In this document: positions 35,074-44,032 of the stretch, piece by piece
How positions within the stretch are numbered: position 1 is the first letter of the stretch
Layout of the letters: each line of letters begins with the position of its first letter
Assembly (NCBI GenBank): GCA_963825565.1
Contig: CAWGTW010000016.1
Span: 1-64,000, forward strand
DNA from: JBFGCT01 sp963825565
GTDB lineage: Bacteria; Actinomycetota; Acidimicrobiia; Acidimicrobiales; Ilumatobacteraceae
Length of the DNA stretch: 64,000 nucleotides
Reading direction: 5' to 3'
Translations under genes and position numbers: made by a program
The notes under the pieces: generated by a model
The model's database searches: none
What the model was told of the DNA's origin: nothing
Seen by the model: only the letters and a program-made list of their open reading frames with translations

Positions 35074-37338
35074 ATGCGGACGAACCTGTGGAAGATCTAT
35101 CTCCTGGGAGTGGTCGCCGTCGCGGCGACGTACTTCCTCTCGGAGGTGACGAGTCTTTCGAAGCTGGTCCTGTACAACGGCATCGGCCTGATCGCCGTCA
35201 TCGCCGTGCTCGTACGGGATCCGCCGCAACCAGCCGGAAAACCGGCGTGCCTGGTACTTCGTCGCCGCCGGGATGGCCTCGTTCCTCACCGCGGACGTCG
35301 TCTACTACGTGCTCGAGATCGCCACGCGAGTCGGTGCCCGTACCCCTCGATCGCCGACGCGTTCTACCTCGGGATGTACCCGCTGATGATCATCGGCCTG
35401 ATCGGGCTGCTGCGCACGGTGTCGCCCGGTCGCGACGTCGCCGGCCTCGTCGACGCCGGTCTGGTCGCCGTCGCCACGTTCGCCGTCCTCGGCATCCTCG
35501 TCATGGACACCTACGTCACCGACGACTCGATCGACCTCTCGGGTCGCCTGATCTCGCTCGCCTACCCGGTCATGGACGTGGCGCTCGTCGCCGTGGCCGC
35601 GCGGCTCGTCGCCGCCGTGCACCTCCGCCAGTCGACGTTCGCCCTGATGACCGTCGGGCTGTTCAGCCTGCTGATCGCCGACACGATCTACGGCATCCTC
35701 AACTCGCGCCGGCACGTTCGAGACCGGCGGCTTCGCCGACGCCTTCTGGCTCGGCTTCTACGCCTTCATCGCCGCCGGTGCCCTCCACCCGTCGATGGGC
35801 GAGCGGGTCGATCCCGCGCGAGAACGCGATCGGCCACATCACCAGACACCCGCCTGGCCGTGCTGTTCCTCGTCGTGCTCGCCGTGCCGCTGATCGACCT
35901 GATCTGGGGCGAGCCGTTCGACAAGATCCTGACGATCGTCGCCTCGATGATCATGTTCTCGCTCGTGCTCGTCCGGCTGATGGGACTGATGAGCGTGGTG
36001 CAGTCCAAGGAGCAGCAGGCCCGCCACGATGCCCGCCACGACGCCCTGACCGGCCTCGCCAACCGGGTGCTGTTCGGCGAGCGGGTCGAGAACTTCGTCA
36101 ACCAGCGCAAGGAGGGCGTCGTCTCGGTGCTGTTCGTCGACCTCGACGACTTCAAGTTCATCAACGACAGCCTCGGCCACCAGGTCGGCGACGACCTGCT
36201 CGTCGCCGTCGCCGCTCGGTTGAGCGACTGCGTCCGCGCCAACGACCTCGTCGCCCGCCTCAGCGGCGACGAGTTCGCCGTGCTGCTCGAGAGCGCGGTC
36301 GACCGCCAGGACGCGGTCGCCGTCGCCCAGCGCGTGCAGGACAGCCTCGAGGCTCCGGTCCTGATCGACGATCGCGAGATCATGTGCTCCGCCAGCGTCG
36401 GCATCGCCGTCGAGCGGCGCTCGAACATCGAGCGGGCCGAGACGATCCTGCGCGCCGCCGACGTCGCGATGTACCGGGCGAAGAGCAAGGGCAAGGGTCG
36501 CTTCGAGTTCTTCGAGCAGGGCATGCACCTCGAGGCGATCGAGCGCCTCGACCTGAAGACCGACCTCCAGGTCGCCCTCGAGCGCGGGCAGTTCGAGCTC
36601 AACTACCAGCCGATCGTCGAGATGCACGACCGAGAAGGTCGCGCGGCGTCGAGGCGCTGATCCGCTGGAACCACCCGACGCGCGGGTTCGTGATGCCCGA
36701 CCGGTTCATCCAGCTCGCCGAGCAGACCGGCCAGATCGTGCCGATCGGCCGCTGGGTCGCTGCGCGAGGCGTGCAACCAGGTGATGCGGTGGCGCAACGA
36801 CCACGGCGATCGACGCGCCGCAGACGATCGCCGTCAACCTCTCGGTCCGCCAGCTCCACGATCCCAAGCTGCTCGAGGACGTCGCCGACGCGCTGTCGGC
36901 CTCGGGCCTCGAGCCCGAGGCGCTGACGCTCGAGATCACCGAGAGCATGCTGATCGAGGAGACCGACCGCGGGTCGCGCGCGCTCGACCAGCTCAAGGCG
37001 ATGAAGGTCAAGGTCGCGATCGACGACTTCGGCACCGGCTACTCGTCGCTGTCGTACCTCAGGCGCTTCCCGGTCGACACGATCAAGATCGACAAGTCGT
37101 TCGTCGCCGAGATGGCGACGTCGTCCACGTCGGCCGCGCTGGTCAAGGCCGTCGTCGACCTGGCGAACAGCCTCGGCGTCGCCACGGTCGCCGAGGGCAT
37201 CGAGAACCCCGACCAGAAGGCGCGGCTCAACCAGACTCGGCTGCACGTACGGGCAGGGCTACCACTTCTCGCGACCGCTGTCGGCCAGCAAGATCGAGGA
37301 GAAGCTCGAACATCGCGGCCCGCCGGCCAAGAGCCAGA
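35074..37338 (+). pseudogene. Membrane GGDEF-EAL protein (c-di-GMP cyclase/phosphodiesterase), frameshifted
   Basis: The frame-corrected product has about nine N-terminal membrane helices (residues 1-270, including PYPSIADAFYLGMYPLMIIG). A GGDEF domain follows (HDALTGLANRVLFGERV, FVDLDDFKFINDSLGH, active-site variant RLSGDEFAVL), then an EAL domain (GVEALIRWNHPTRGFVMPDR, LEITESMLIEE, VAIDDFGTGYSSLSYLRRFP). It would make or degrade cyclic di-GMP in response to a membrane-sensed signal. The frame changes about 12 times (near 35214, 35327, 35338, 35706, 35816, 35845, 36631, 36644, 36759, 36808, 37235 and 37338), each restored by removing one base. The corrected frame has no stop before the GNAT region downstream, so this may be one fused protein. 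Confidence 0.75.
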
Positions 37339-38493
37339 CAGAACGCGCCGCTCGACATCGACATCCTCGAGGGCATCGACGGGCTGAAGACCGCCATCCC
37401 CCAGATCGGCAGCCTCCACTCCGAGATGCAGGTCCCGGTGATGGCGCGGACCCGCTGGATGGAGACGTGGGCGTCGGTCTACGACGAGTGGAGTCCGCTG
37501 ACCGTCCTCGTGCGCGAGCGCGTCACCGGCCGCGTCGAGGCCGCCGCACTGCTCGCCTACCGCGAGACCGAGCACGGCCACGAGGTGGTGGCGATGGGCC
37601 ACGGCTCGGTCGCCTGCACCCGGTTCCCGTCCCGCAGCGAGCGGGCGTCGAAGCTCCTCACCAAGGGCATCAAGGACCAGCTCTCGCTGATCGAGCCGTG
37701 GACGCTGCACCTCCAGCAGCTGCCAGGAGGGTGACCCGGTCGGCAAGCTGCTCGCGCAGCAGTTGCCCAACGCCGAGATCGCTCCCGATCTGTGGGTGCC
37801 CCAGGTCGTCTTCGGCGACGATCCCAAGCTCACCGAGTTCCTGTCGCGCAACATGCGCCGGCAGATCAAGAAGGCGTGGAACCGTCTGGAGACCGACGGG
37901 CATCGACGTCGAGATGACCGTCGCCCGCAGCGAGTTCGAGATCATGCAGGTGCTGCCGCGCGCTCGAAGCGATCCACGTCGAGCGCGACCACGACACCGG
38001 CCGCGAGAGCGACCTCGACGACCCGTCGGTGAGCGAGCTGTGGCGCCGACTGATCCTCGCCCACGGCGCGATCGGCCAGATCGAGATCTCGTCGATGATC
38101 ATCGACGGCGAGATCGCCGGGTTCGTCATCGGGATCATCGACGACGAGGCCTACCGCGTGTTCGACGGCCACTTCAGCAGCGACTTCGCGCGCTACTCGC
38201 CCGGCCGCCTGATCGAGGCCGCCGTGCTCGAGCGGGCGATGGTCGACGCCCGGTTCGACGGACTCGACTGGATGGCCGGCGTCGCCGCCGAGAAGATCCT
38301 CACCTCGAACCACAACGAGGGGCGGATGCAGCTCGTCGCGTCGTCGAGGGCCAGCTCGACCCCGTCGCCGAAGCCGATCCCCGACCATGCGGTGAACGGT
38401 GAGACGCCCGACCTGACCGTCGAACAGGCCGGCGCGCAGGGTGTCGCTCCGCGCCAGCGCAAGCGCGGCGACGCGCTCGTCGACAGCCGCTGA
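37339..38493 (+). pseudogene. BioF2/FemAB-like GNAT acetyltransferase domain, frameshifted, in frame with the EAL domain
   Basis: About 380 residues of the CelD/BioF2 (Acetyltransf_6) type. Recognisable parts are ARTRWMETWASVYDEWSPL, LLAYRETEHGHEVVAMGHGS, LSRNMRRQIKKAWNRLETDG and the acetyl-CoA end IIDGEIAGFVIGIIDDEAY with PGRLIEAAVLERAM. These enzymes acylate amines in envelope or lipid biosynthesis. Frame changes near 37725, 37901 and 37960 are each removed by deleting one base. Upstream I find no start codon in the corrected frame before the EAL domain, which favours a GGDEF-EAL-GNAT fusion; a separate gene cannot be excluded while the sequence is uncertain. Confidence 0.65.
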
Positions 38494-38499
38494 TCCCCG

Positions 38500-40198
38500 A
38501 TGGCCGCGCTGCTCGCACTGCTGGCGGCGGTCGGCTGGGGTTCGTCGGACTACGCGGCGGGGTCGGCGAGCCGCCGGTCGTCGGCCGTCTCCGTCGTCAT
38601 CCTGACGCACCTCGCCGTCGTGCGTCGCGCTGCTGCTGATCGCCACCGATTTCGGTCCCGTGTGGACGATGGTCGCCGACGTGCGCGGCGCGTTGACCGA
38701 GCCGCAGTCGACCGACATCATCCGGTGGTCGGGTCCAGCGGTCGGTGGTCCGGTGACCCTGGCCGACATCTGCTGGGGGCTCGCCGCCGGCCTGGGTGGC
38801 GGGCTCGGAGCGATGCTGCTCTTCCGCGGCCTCGGCCGCGGTTCGATGGCGGTCGTCGCGCCGATCACGGCCACGGGTGCCGCGGCGATCCCGGCGCTGT
38901 TCGGGATCATCACCGGCGAGGCGGTGACCGTGCTCGGCGTGCTCGGGATCCTGCTCGCGCTCGCGGCGATCGTGCTCGTGTCGTTGAGCGGGGACGCCGA
39001 ACCGGCCGTCGGTGAACCGTCCGCTGCACCGGTTCGTGAGGCCGCCGGCCCGCCCACCGTTGCGCCAGCCGGCGAGGACCGGTCGACGGCCGACGCGGGG
39101 GACCAGGTCGAGCCGGCCGAGCTCGGCGCGACCGGTGTCGACCGCACCGAGGTGCTGGACACCACGCCCCTCGCCGTGACCCCAGCTGCGGTCGGGGTCG
39201 GCGAAGCCGAACCGAAGCCGGTCGCAGCGGTCCTCACCGTCCTGCCGCCGCCGGTGCAGCGCGCCGTCTCGCCGCCACCGCCGCCGCCTCTGGCACCTGC
39301 CGTGCTGCGCTCGGTTCCGCCGCCGCCTCTGGCACCCGCCGTGCTGCGCTCGGTTCCGCCGCCGCCTCTGGCATCCGCCGTGCTGCGCTCGGTTCCGCCG
39401 CCGCCCGGCGAGCGGCCGTACACCGCGGCGCCGGTCATCGTGCCCGGCATCGCGCCGCTCGCCGCCCCCGCCGTCACCGATGTCGACGTCTCGCCGTCGC
39501 CGGCGACCCGACCGGGTGAGATCAGGATGCCCTTGCGGACGATGCGCAGTACGGTCGTGGCGCTGACCGTCGCCGCGTTGCTCGCCGCCGCGGTCGCTGC
39601 GTCACGGCCGGTCGGTGCGCTCGTCGCCGGCGACGGCCTGGCGATCGGCGACGTCGCCTCGCTCGCTCTCGCGCTGGTCGTCGTCTGCATGGCGTCGGTC
39701 GCCGCGCACGCGACCAGACCGCTGTTCCGGGGGGAGCCGGCGACCACCTCCCGCCGCCGTTCGGAGCCACTGTCGCTCGGGTCGATCCTGCGCCAGCCGG
39801 GGGTTCCCGATGCGCTGCTCTCCGGCGTCGGGTTCGGCATGTTCTTCGTCTTCATCTCCAGAGCCGCCGAGTCAGCCGGGTACTGGCCCCTGGTCAGTGC
39901 CAGGGCGATCTCGGTGGTGATGTTCGTCGGCGCAGCCCTCGTGACCTCCACCGCCATCCTCCCGGCGCAGCGGTCCCGGCGGGCGGTCGTCCTCGCCGGG
40001 TTGCTCGATGCCGCGGCGGCGGTCTTCTTCGTCCTGTCGACCCGGGCCGGCCTGCTGTCGGTCGGCGCAGTGCTCGCCTCGCTCTACCCGGGCGTCACCG
40101 TCGTGCTCGCCCGCTTCGTCGGCCAGGAACGCATCCGGCGCCAGCAGCTGGTCGGCCTCGCGCTCGCCGCGGTCGCCGTCGGCCTGCTCGCGATCTGA
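38500..40198 (+). CDS. EamA/DMT-type transporter with a proline-rich central linker, one frameshift
   Basis: A drug/metabolite-transporter-type permease of about 565 residues. The N-terminal helices (AALLALLAAVGWGSSDYAAG; after the frameshift GLAAGLGGGLGAMLLFRGLG, GSMAVVAPITATGAAAIPAL) and C-terminal helices (from RSTVVALTVAALLAAAVAA to GLALAAVAVGLLAI) make two EamA halves. Between them lies a long soluble Pro/Ala-rich insert with a 13-residue repeat. A single extra base near 38620 breaks the frame; without it the sequence reads HLAVCVALLLIATDFGPV. It starts 6 bp after the GNAT stop. Substrate unknown. Confidence 0.7.
39278..39394 (+). repeat. Three 39-bp tandem repeats inside the transporter gene
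   Basis: Three consecutive 39-bp units (39278-39316, 39317-39355, 39356-39394) encode PPPPLAPAVLRSV, PPPPLAPAVLRSV and PPPPLASAVLRSV. They differ by one or two bases each. They lie in the soluble linker between the two membrane halves. Near-identity at silent positions indicates recent slippage or expansion, and copy number may vary between strains. Confidence 0.9.
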
Positions 40199-40217
40199 CG
40201 CCCGCCGGTCAGCTCGG

Positions 40218-41227
40218 TCAGCGCAGCGGGATGGGGAAGCAGCGGTCGTCGAGGGCGCCGAGCGCATACGCCTCGTAGTCGACGCCGAAGTCGCTGTAGA
40301 GGTTGCGGCACGATTCGCTCCACGCGAGCGCCTCGGGCGTCGACATCCGATGGACGACCTGCAGCACGCCGGCCTCGTACACGCGGTACTCGGCCCAGGT
40401 GCCGGGGAAGTCCTTCGTGCACCCGACCTCGATCGACGGGATACCGGCCCGCGTCATGCGTCCGGACCCGGTGCCGGTGCGTGTGACCGGCGGCGTAGGC
40501 GATGATCGAACGGTGCCGCTCCGCCACCTCGTCGAGGCGGTCGCTCGGCATCGGGGTGGAGGCCGAAGTAGCCCTCGCTGCGGCGGCCCGACGCGCCCGG
40601 GATCCATTGCTGGTGGTGACCCATGACGATCACCGGCACCGCCGGGCCGCCGCACGGTCCTCGAGCCAGTCGAACTGCTCGGCGGTGATCCGCCCGGTCG
40701 TCTCGCCGGGGATCGTCGTGTCGAGCAGCGCGATCGCGGTCCCCGGCAGCTCGATCCACCGATCGCCGGCGTAGCGCTCCTGGTGCTCGTAGGCGTCGTG
40801 GTTGCCGCGCACCACGTGCAGCCGCGTCGCCGAACGGGATCCGATAGCACGCCTCGAACGCCTCCCACTCCTCCGGGCGCCCGGCGTTGGAGAGATCACC
40901 CTTGACGATCACCGCCGCCGGGTCGATCGCCGCGATCTCTGCGGCGGCCGCGGCGTTCATCGTCTCGGGATAGGGCCGCTCGCCGGGCGCCGATCGCCGG
41001 ATCGGCCCCTCGCCGAGATCGTCGAGCCGGCCGGCCTCGATCTCCCCGAAGTGCACGTCGTTGACGGTCGCCACGCGGCAGAGCAGCTCGCCGCCCGGGC
41101 GGTCGAGCGTCCTGACGCGGACCCCGTCGAGGTCGTGTTCGGTCGCCGGGGCCAGCGACTCGTACCGCCGTACGGTCGGCCCGTCGTGGATCACGACCAG
41201 GTCGTCGGCGACGGTGGTGACGTCCAT
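40218..41227 (-). pseudogene. Calcineurin-like metallophosphoesterase, frameshifted
   Basis: The corrected product (about 335 residues) has the metallophosphoesterase blocks in order: VATVNDVHFGE (DxH), VIVKGDLSN (GDxxN-like), VVRGNHDAYEHQ (GNHD), VIVMGHHQQWIPG (GH) and AYAAGHTHRHRV (GHTH). It would hydrolyse a phosphoester using a two-metal centre. The frame changes about five times (near 40822, two at 40645-40662, 40550 and 40460), each repaired by removing single bases. It ends the disrupted stretch; the next gene on the same strand, the RDD protein at 41240, is clean. Confidence 0.72.
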
Positions 41228-41239
41228 GCTGGGCGCCGA

Positions 41240-41848
41240 TCAGGCGCGGAAGACCTGGGACCCGACGACCTTGTCGTGCCACGTCTCCTGCTTGTCGTCC
41301 CACAGCATCCACAGGTAGCCGAGGTAGAAGACCTGGGCCGAGATGAACCACGCGAACAGCGTGCGGCCGATCGCCTTGCCGATGCCGAGCGGTTGGCCGT
41401 TGCTCACCAGCAGCACCTTGAGGCCGACGATCTTGCGACCCCACGTCTGCCCGGTCCGGCCGAGCTGCCACACGTAGATGGCGAACACGACCAGCCCACC
41501 GAGGAACATCAGCCCCAGCCCACCGAGGAACGAGCCGCCGTCGATCGAGCTGCACGTCGTCCGGTTCCCCTCGGTCACGCAGTCCCCGAACGAGGTCGCC
41601 ACCAGCACGATGCCCGGGATGAGGAACGGGAGCGTCAGCAGCCCGTAGAGCAATCCGTCGAGCAGGTACGACCCGAGCCGAACGCCGAACCCTGCGACCT
41701 CGCCGAACTGCGACGGCCCGGCCCCGAAGGATGCCGGGTACGCCTGGTAGCCGGGCGGCTGCGATGCTCCGAACCCACCCGCAGGAGGCGGCGCATACGA
41801 GCCGGGACCGGGGGGCGGCGGGACGTTGCCAGGCGGTGGCATGCTCAT
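41240..41848 (-). CDS. RDD-family membrane protein
   Basis: A 202-residue protein with a Pro/Gly-rich cytoplasmic N-terminus (residues 1-45) and an RDD domain: FGVRLGSYLLDGLLYGLLTL holds the Arg and Asp signature, GQTWGRKIVGLKVLLVSNGQ the central motif, and WHDKVVGSQV the C-terminal one. Three to four membrane helices are expected. RDD proteins are widespread and functionally diverse, some acting in ion exchange; no specific role is evident. It lies upstream of, and on the same strand as, the metallophosphoesterase. Confidence 0.85.
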   Translation of the reverse strand: MSMPPPGNVPPPPGPGSYAPPPAGGFGASQPPGYQAYPASFGAGPSQFGEVAGFGVRLGSYLLDGLLYGLLTLPFLIPGIVLVATSFGDCVTEGNRTTCSSIDGGSFLGGLGLMFLGGLVVFAIYVWQLGRTGQTWGRKIVGLKVLLVSNGQPLGIGKAIGRTLFAWFISAQVFYLGYLWMLWDDKQETWHDKVVGSQVFRA

Positions 41849-41919
41849 GGCGACAGTCTGTCAGAGTGTTCACGCGTCCTGGCCCGGGATCGCACAGCGC
41901 GCACCCGCGACGCGCGCGC

Positions 41920-42189
41920 TCAGCGCCAGGGACGGTTGCGGCGGACCGGGACCGGCAGCGCCCACCATCGGCTACCGAAGCGCCATGCCGTGTCGCGCGA
42001 CGTGGGCGCGATGGTCGCCCCCACAGCAGGCTTCGGCCACAGCACCTCGTAGGCGGCGATCACCGCCGCCGCCTCGGCGTCGGTCGGCGCCGGTGAGACG
42101 GCGAAGCCGGTCGGCGTGGGCATCCCGGTACGGGTGTCGGTCACGACCTCGACGATAGCGGTGTGGCCCGCATCGAGCCATCGCCGCAC
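41920..42189 (-). CDS. Small protein resembling acyl-CoA carboxylase epsilon subunit
   Basis: An 89-residue protein lying 10 bp downstream of the carboxylase beta subunit. The core PAPTDAEAAAVIAAYEVLW matches the helical segment of actinobacterial AccE/PccE peptides, and the tail SRWWALPVPVRRNRPW resembles their usual SxWxxxxR ending. Epsilon subunits bridge alpha and beta in acyl-CoA carboxylases and are too divergent for firm assignment by eye. Position is the strongest evidence. The true start may be an internal Met near residue 23. Confidence 0.5.
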   Translation of the reverse strand: MRRWLDAGHTAIVEVVTDTRTGMPTPTGFAVSPAPTDAEAAAVIAAYEVLWPKPAVGATIAPTSRDTAWRFGSRWWALPVPVRRNRPWR

Positions 42190-42199
42190 GGGGCGCGCA

Positions 42200-43753
42200 T
42201 CAGAGCGGGACGTTGCCGTGCTTGCGCGGCGGCAGTTCCTCGCGCTTGGTCGACAGCATCGCGAAACCGGCGATCAGCTTGCGGCGGGTTTCCGCCGGGT
42301 CGATCACATCGTCGACGTAGCCGCGTTCGGCCGCGGTGTACGGGTTGGCGTAGCGCTCGGTGTACTCCGCGACCAGTTCGGCTCGCCGCGCCGTCGGGTC
42401 GGCCGCCTGCTGCAGTTCTCGCCGGTAGACGATCTCGACCGCGCCCTGGGGTCCCATCACGGCGAGTTCGGCGGTCGGCCAGGCGAACGAGAGGTCGGCC
42501 CCGATCGACTTGGAATCCATCACGACGTAGGCGCCGCCGTAGGCCTTGCGCGTGATCACCTGGATGCGCGGCACGGTCGCCTCGCAGTAGGCGTACAGCA
42601 GCTTCGCCCCATGGCGGATGATTCCGCCGTACTCCTGGTCGACCCCGGGCAGGAAGCCCGGCACGTCGACGAACGTGACGAGCGGGATGTTGAACGCGTC
42701 GCACGTGCGCACGAACCGGGCGGCCTTCTCGGACGACTCGATGTCGAGCACCCCGGCGAGCATCTTGGGCTGGTTGCCGACGATGCCGACGGCTCGTCCG
42801 TCGATGCGGCCGAAGCCACACACGATCGACTTCGCCCAGTGCGCGAAGTACTCGAAGAACTCCCCGCCGTCGACCACGTGGCCGATCACCTCGGTCATGT
42901 CGTAGGGCAGGTTGGGGCTGGCGGGAAGGATGTCGCGCAGTTCCGGGCACAGCCGGTCCGGATCGTCGCCGAGGTCCTCGATCGGCGCCTCCTCCAGGTT
43001 GTTCGACGGCAGGAACGAGAGCAGGAAGCGCACGTCGTCGAGACACGATTTCTCGTCAGGGGACGTGAACGTCGCCACGCCCGACTTGGACGCGTGGCTC
43101 ATCGCGCCGCCGAGCTCCTCGAGGGTGACGTCCTCGCCGGTGACCGTCTTGACCACGTCGGGACCGGTGATGAACATGTGGCTCGACTCGCGCACCATGA
43201 AGATGAAGTCGGTCATCGCCGGCGAGTAGACCGCCCCGCCGGCGCACGGCCCGAGGATCACCGAGATCTGCGGGATGACGCCCGACGACAGGACGTTGCG
43301 GTGGAAGATGCCGCCGTAGCTGGCGAGGCTGACGACGCCCTCCTGGATCCGAGCGCCCGCGCCGTCGTTGAGCCCGACCAGCGGTGCGCCGACCTTGAGG
43401 GCGAGGTCCATCAGCTTGTGGATCTTCTCGGCGAAGACCTCGCCCAGCGCGCCGCCGAACACGGTGAAGTCCTGGGAGAACACGAACACCTTGCGGCCGT
43501 TCACCGTGCCCCAGCCGGTGATCACGCCATCGGTGTACGGGCGCCCGTCGAGTCCGGACGACTCGGCACGGTGGCGAGCGAGGAGGTCGAGCTCGTGGAA
43601 CGAGCCGGTGTCGAGGAAGTAGTCGATCCGCTCCCGGGCGAGCAGCTTGCCCTTTTCGTGCTGACGCTCGACGGCGCGTGGTGATCCCGCGTGATGGGCC
43701 TGATCCCGCCGCGTCGCGAGATCGTCGAGCTTCTCCTGCATCGGGTTCGTCAC
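42200..43753 (-). CDS. Acyl-CoA carboxylase carboxyltransferase (beta) subunit
   Basis: A 517-residue carboxyltransferase of the AccD/PccB type, which moves carboxyl from biotin to acetyl- or propionyl-CoA. Motifs are KGKLLARERIDYFLDTGSF, YTDGVITGWGTVNGRKV, LNDGAGARIQEGVVSLA, ILGPCAGGAVYSPAMTDF and, in the C-terminal half, VDVPGFLPGVDQEYGGIIR and ITRKAYGGAYVVM. Length is standard. The alpha (biotin carboxylase) subunit is not in this window. The epsilon-like gene follows. The residue that selects acetyl versus propionyl substrate cannot be assigned safely by eye. Confidence 0.92.
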   Translation of the reverse strand: MTNPMQEKLDDLATRRDQAHHAGSPRAVERQHEKGKLLARERIDYFLDTGSFHELDLLARHRAESSGLDGRPYTDGVITGWGTVNGRKVFVFSQDFTVFGGALGEVFAEKIHKLMDLALKVGAPLVGLNDGAGARIQEGVVSLASYGGIFHRNVLSSGVIPQISVILGPCAGGAVYSPAMTDFIFMVRESSHMFITGPDVVKTVTGEDVTLEELGGAMSHASKSGVATFTSPDEKSCLDDVRFLLSFLPSNNLEEAPIEDLGDDPDRLCPELRDILPASPNLPYDMTEVIGHVVDGGEFFEYFAHWAKSIVCGFGRIDGRAVGIVGNQPKMLAGVLDIESSEKAARFVRTCDAFNIPLVTFVDVPGFLPGVDQEYGGIIRHGAKLLYAYCEATVPRIQVITRKAYGGAYVVMDSKSIGADLSFAWPTAELAVMGPQGAVEIVYRRELQQAADPTARRAELVAEYTERYANPYTAAERGYVDDVIDPAETRRKLIAGFAMLSTKREELPPRKHGNVPL

Positions 43754-43799
43754 CGGGCCATTCTAGTGGTCGGCGCCGAGGCGGAGCCCGTTCGCGATC

Positions 43800-44002
43800 T
43801 TGCGTGACCGAACACGTCGGGTGTCGTGATGTTCGGTCACACAAACCCGATGGGGCCGTGACCCCCCGCTCTCGATTTTGCGTGACCGAACACGTCGGGT
43901 GTCGTGATGTTCGGTCACACAAACCCGATGAGGGCCGTGACCCCCCGCTCTCGATTTTGCGTGACCGAACACGTCGGGTGTCGTGATGTTCGGTCACACA
44001 AA
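43800..44002. repeat. Tandem palindromic repeat, three copies (family A)
   Basis: Three nearly identical 46-bp units (43800-43845, 43878-43923, 43957-44002) at a 78-79 bp period fill the divergent gap between accD and the GH114 gene. Each has left arm TTGCGTGACCGAACA and right arm TGTTCGGTCACACAA, forming a stem with one mismatch around CGTCGGGTGTCGTGA. The 32-33 bp intervals are also nearly identical, so the amplified unit is the full 78 bp. Two diverged copies occur at 13220-13343. Lying where two promoters should be, they may be binding sites, or a mobile palindromic element. Confidence 0.88.
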
Positions 44003-44032
44003 CCCGATGAGGGCCGTGAGACGATCGGGGTC

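Noticed and set aside
35074..40822. Programmed +1 frameshifting as a coding strategy
   Set aside because: The shift sites share no slippery codon, stop or stimulatory element, and they cluster in patches beside clean genes. Sequencing error explains this more simply, so it is kept only as an alternative.
43800..44002. CRISPR-like spacing: 46-bp repeats with 32-33 bp intervals
   Set aside because: The intervals are nearly identical to each other, only three copies exist, and no cas gene is present; this is a tandem repeat, not a CRISPR array.
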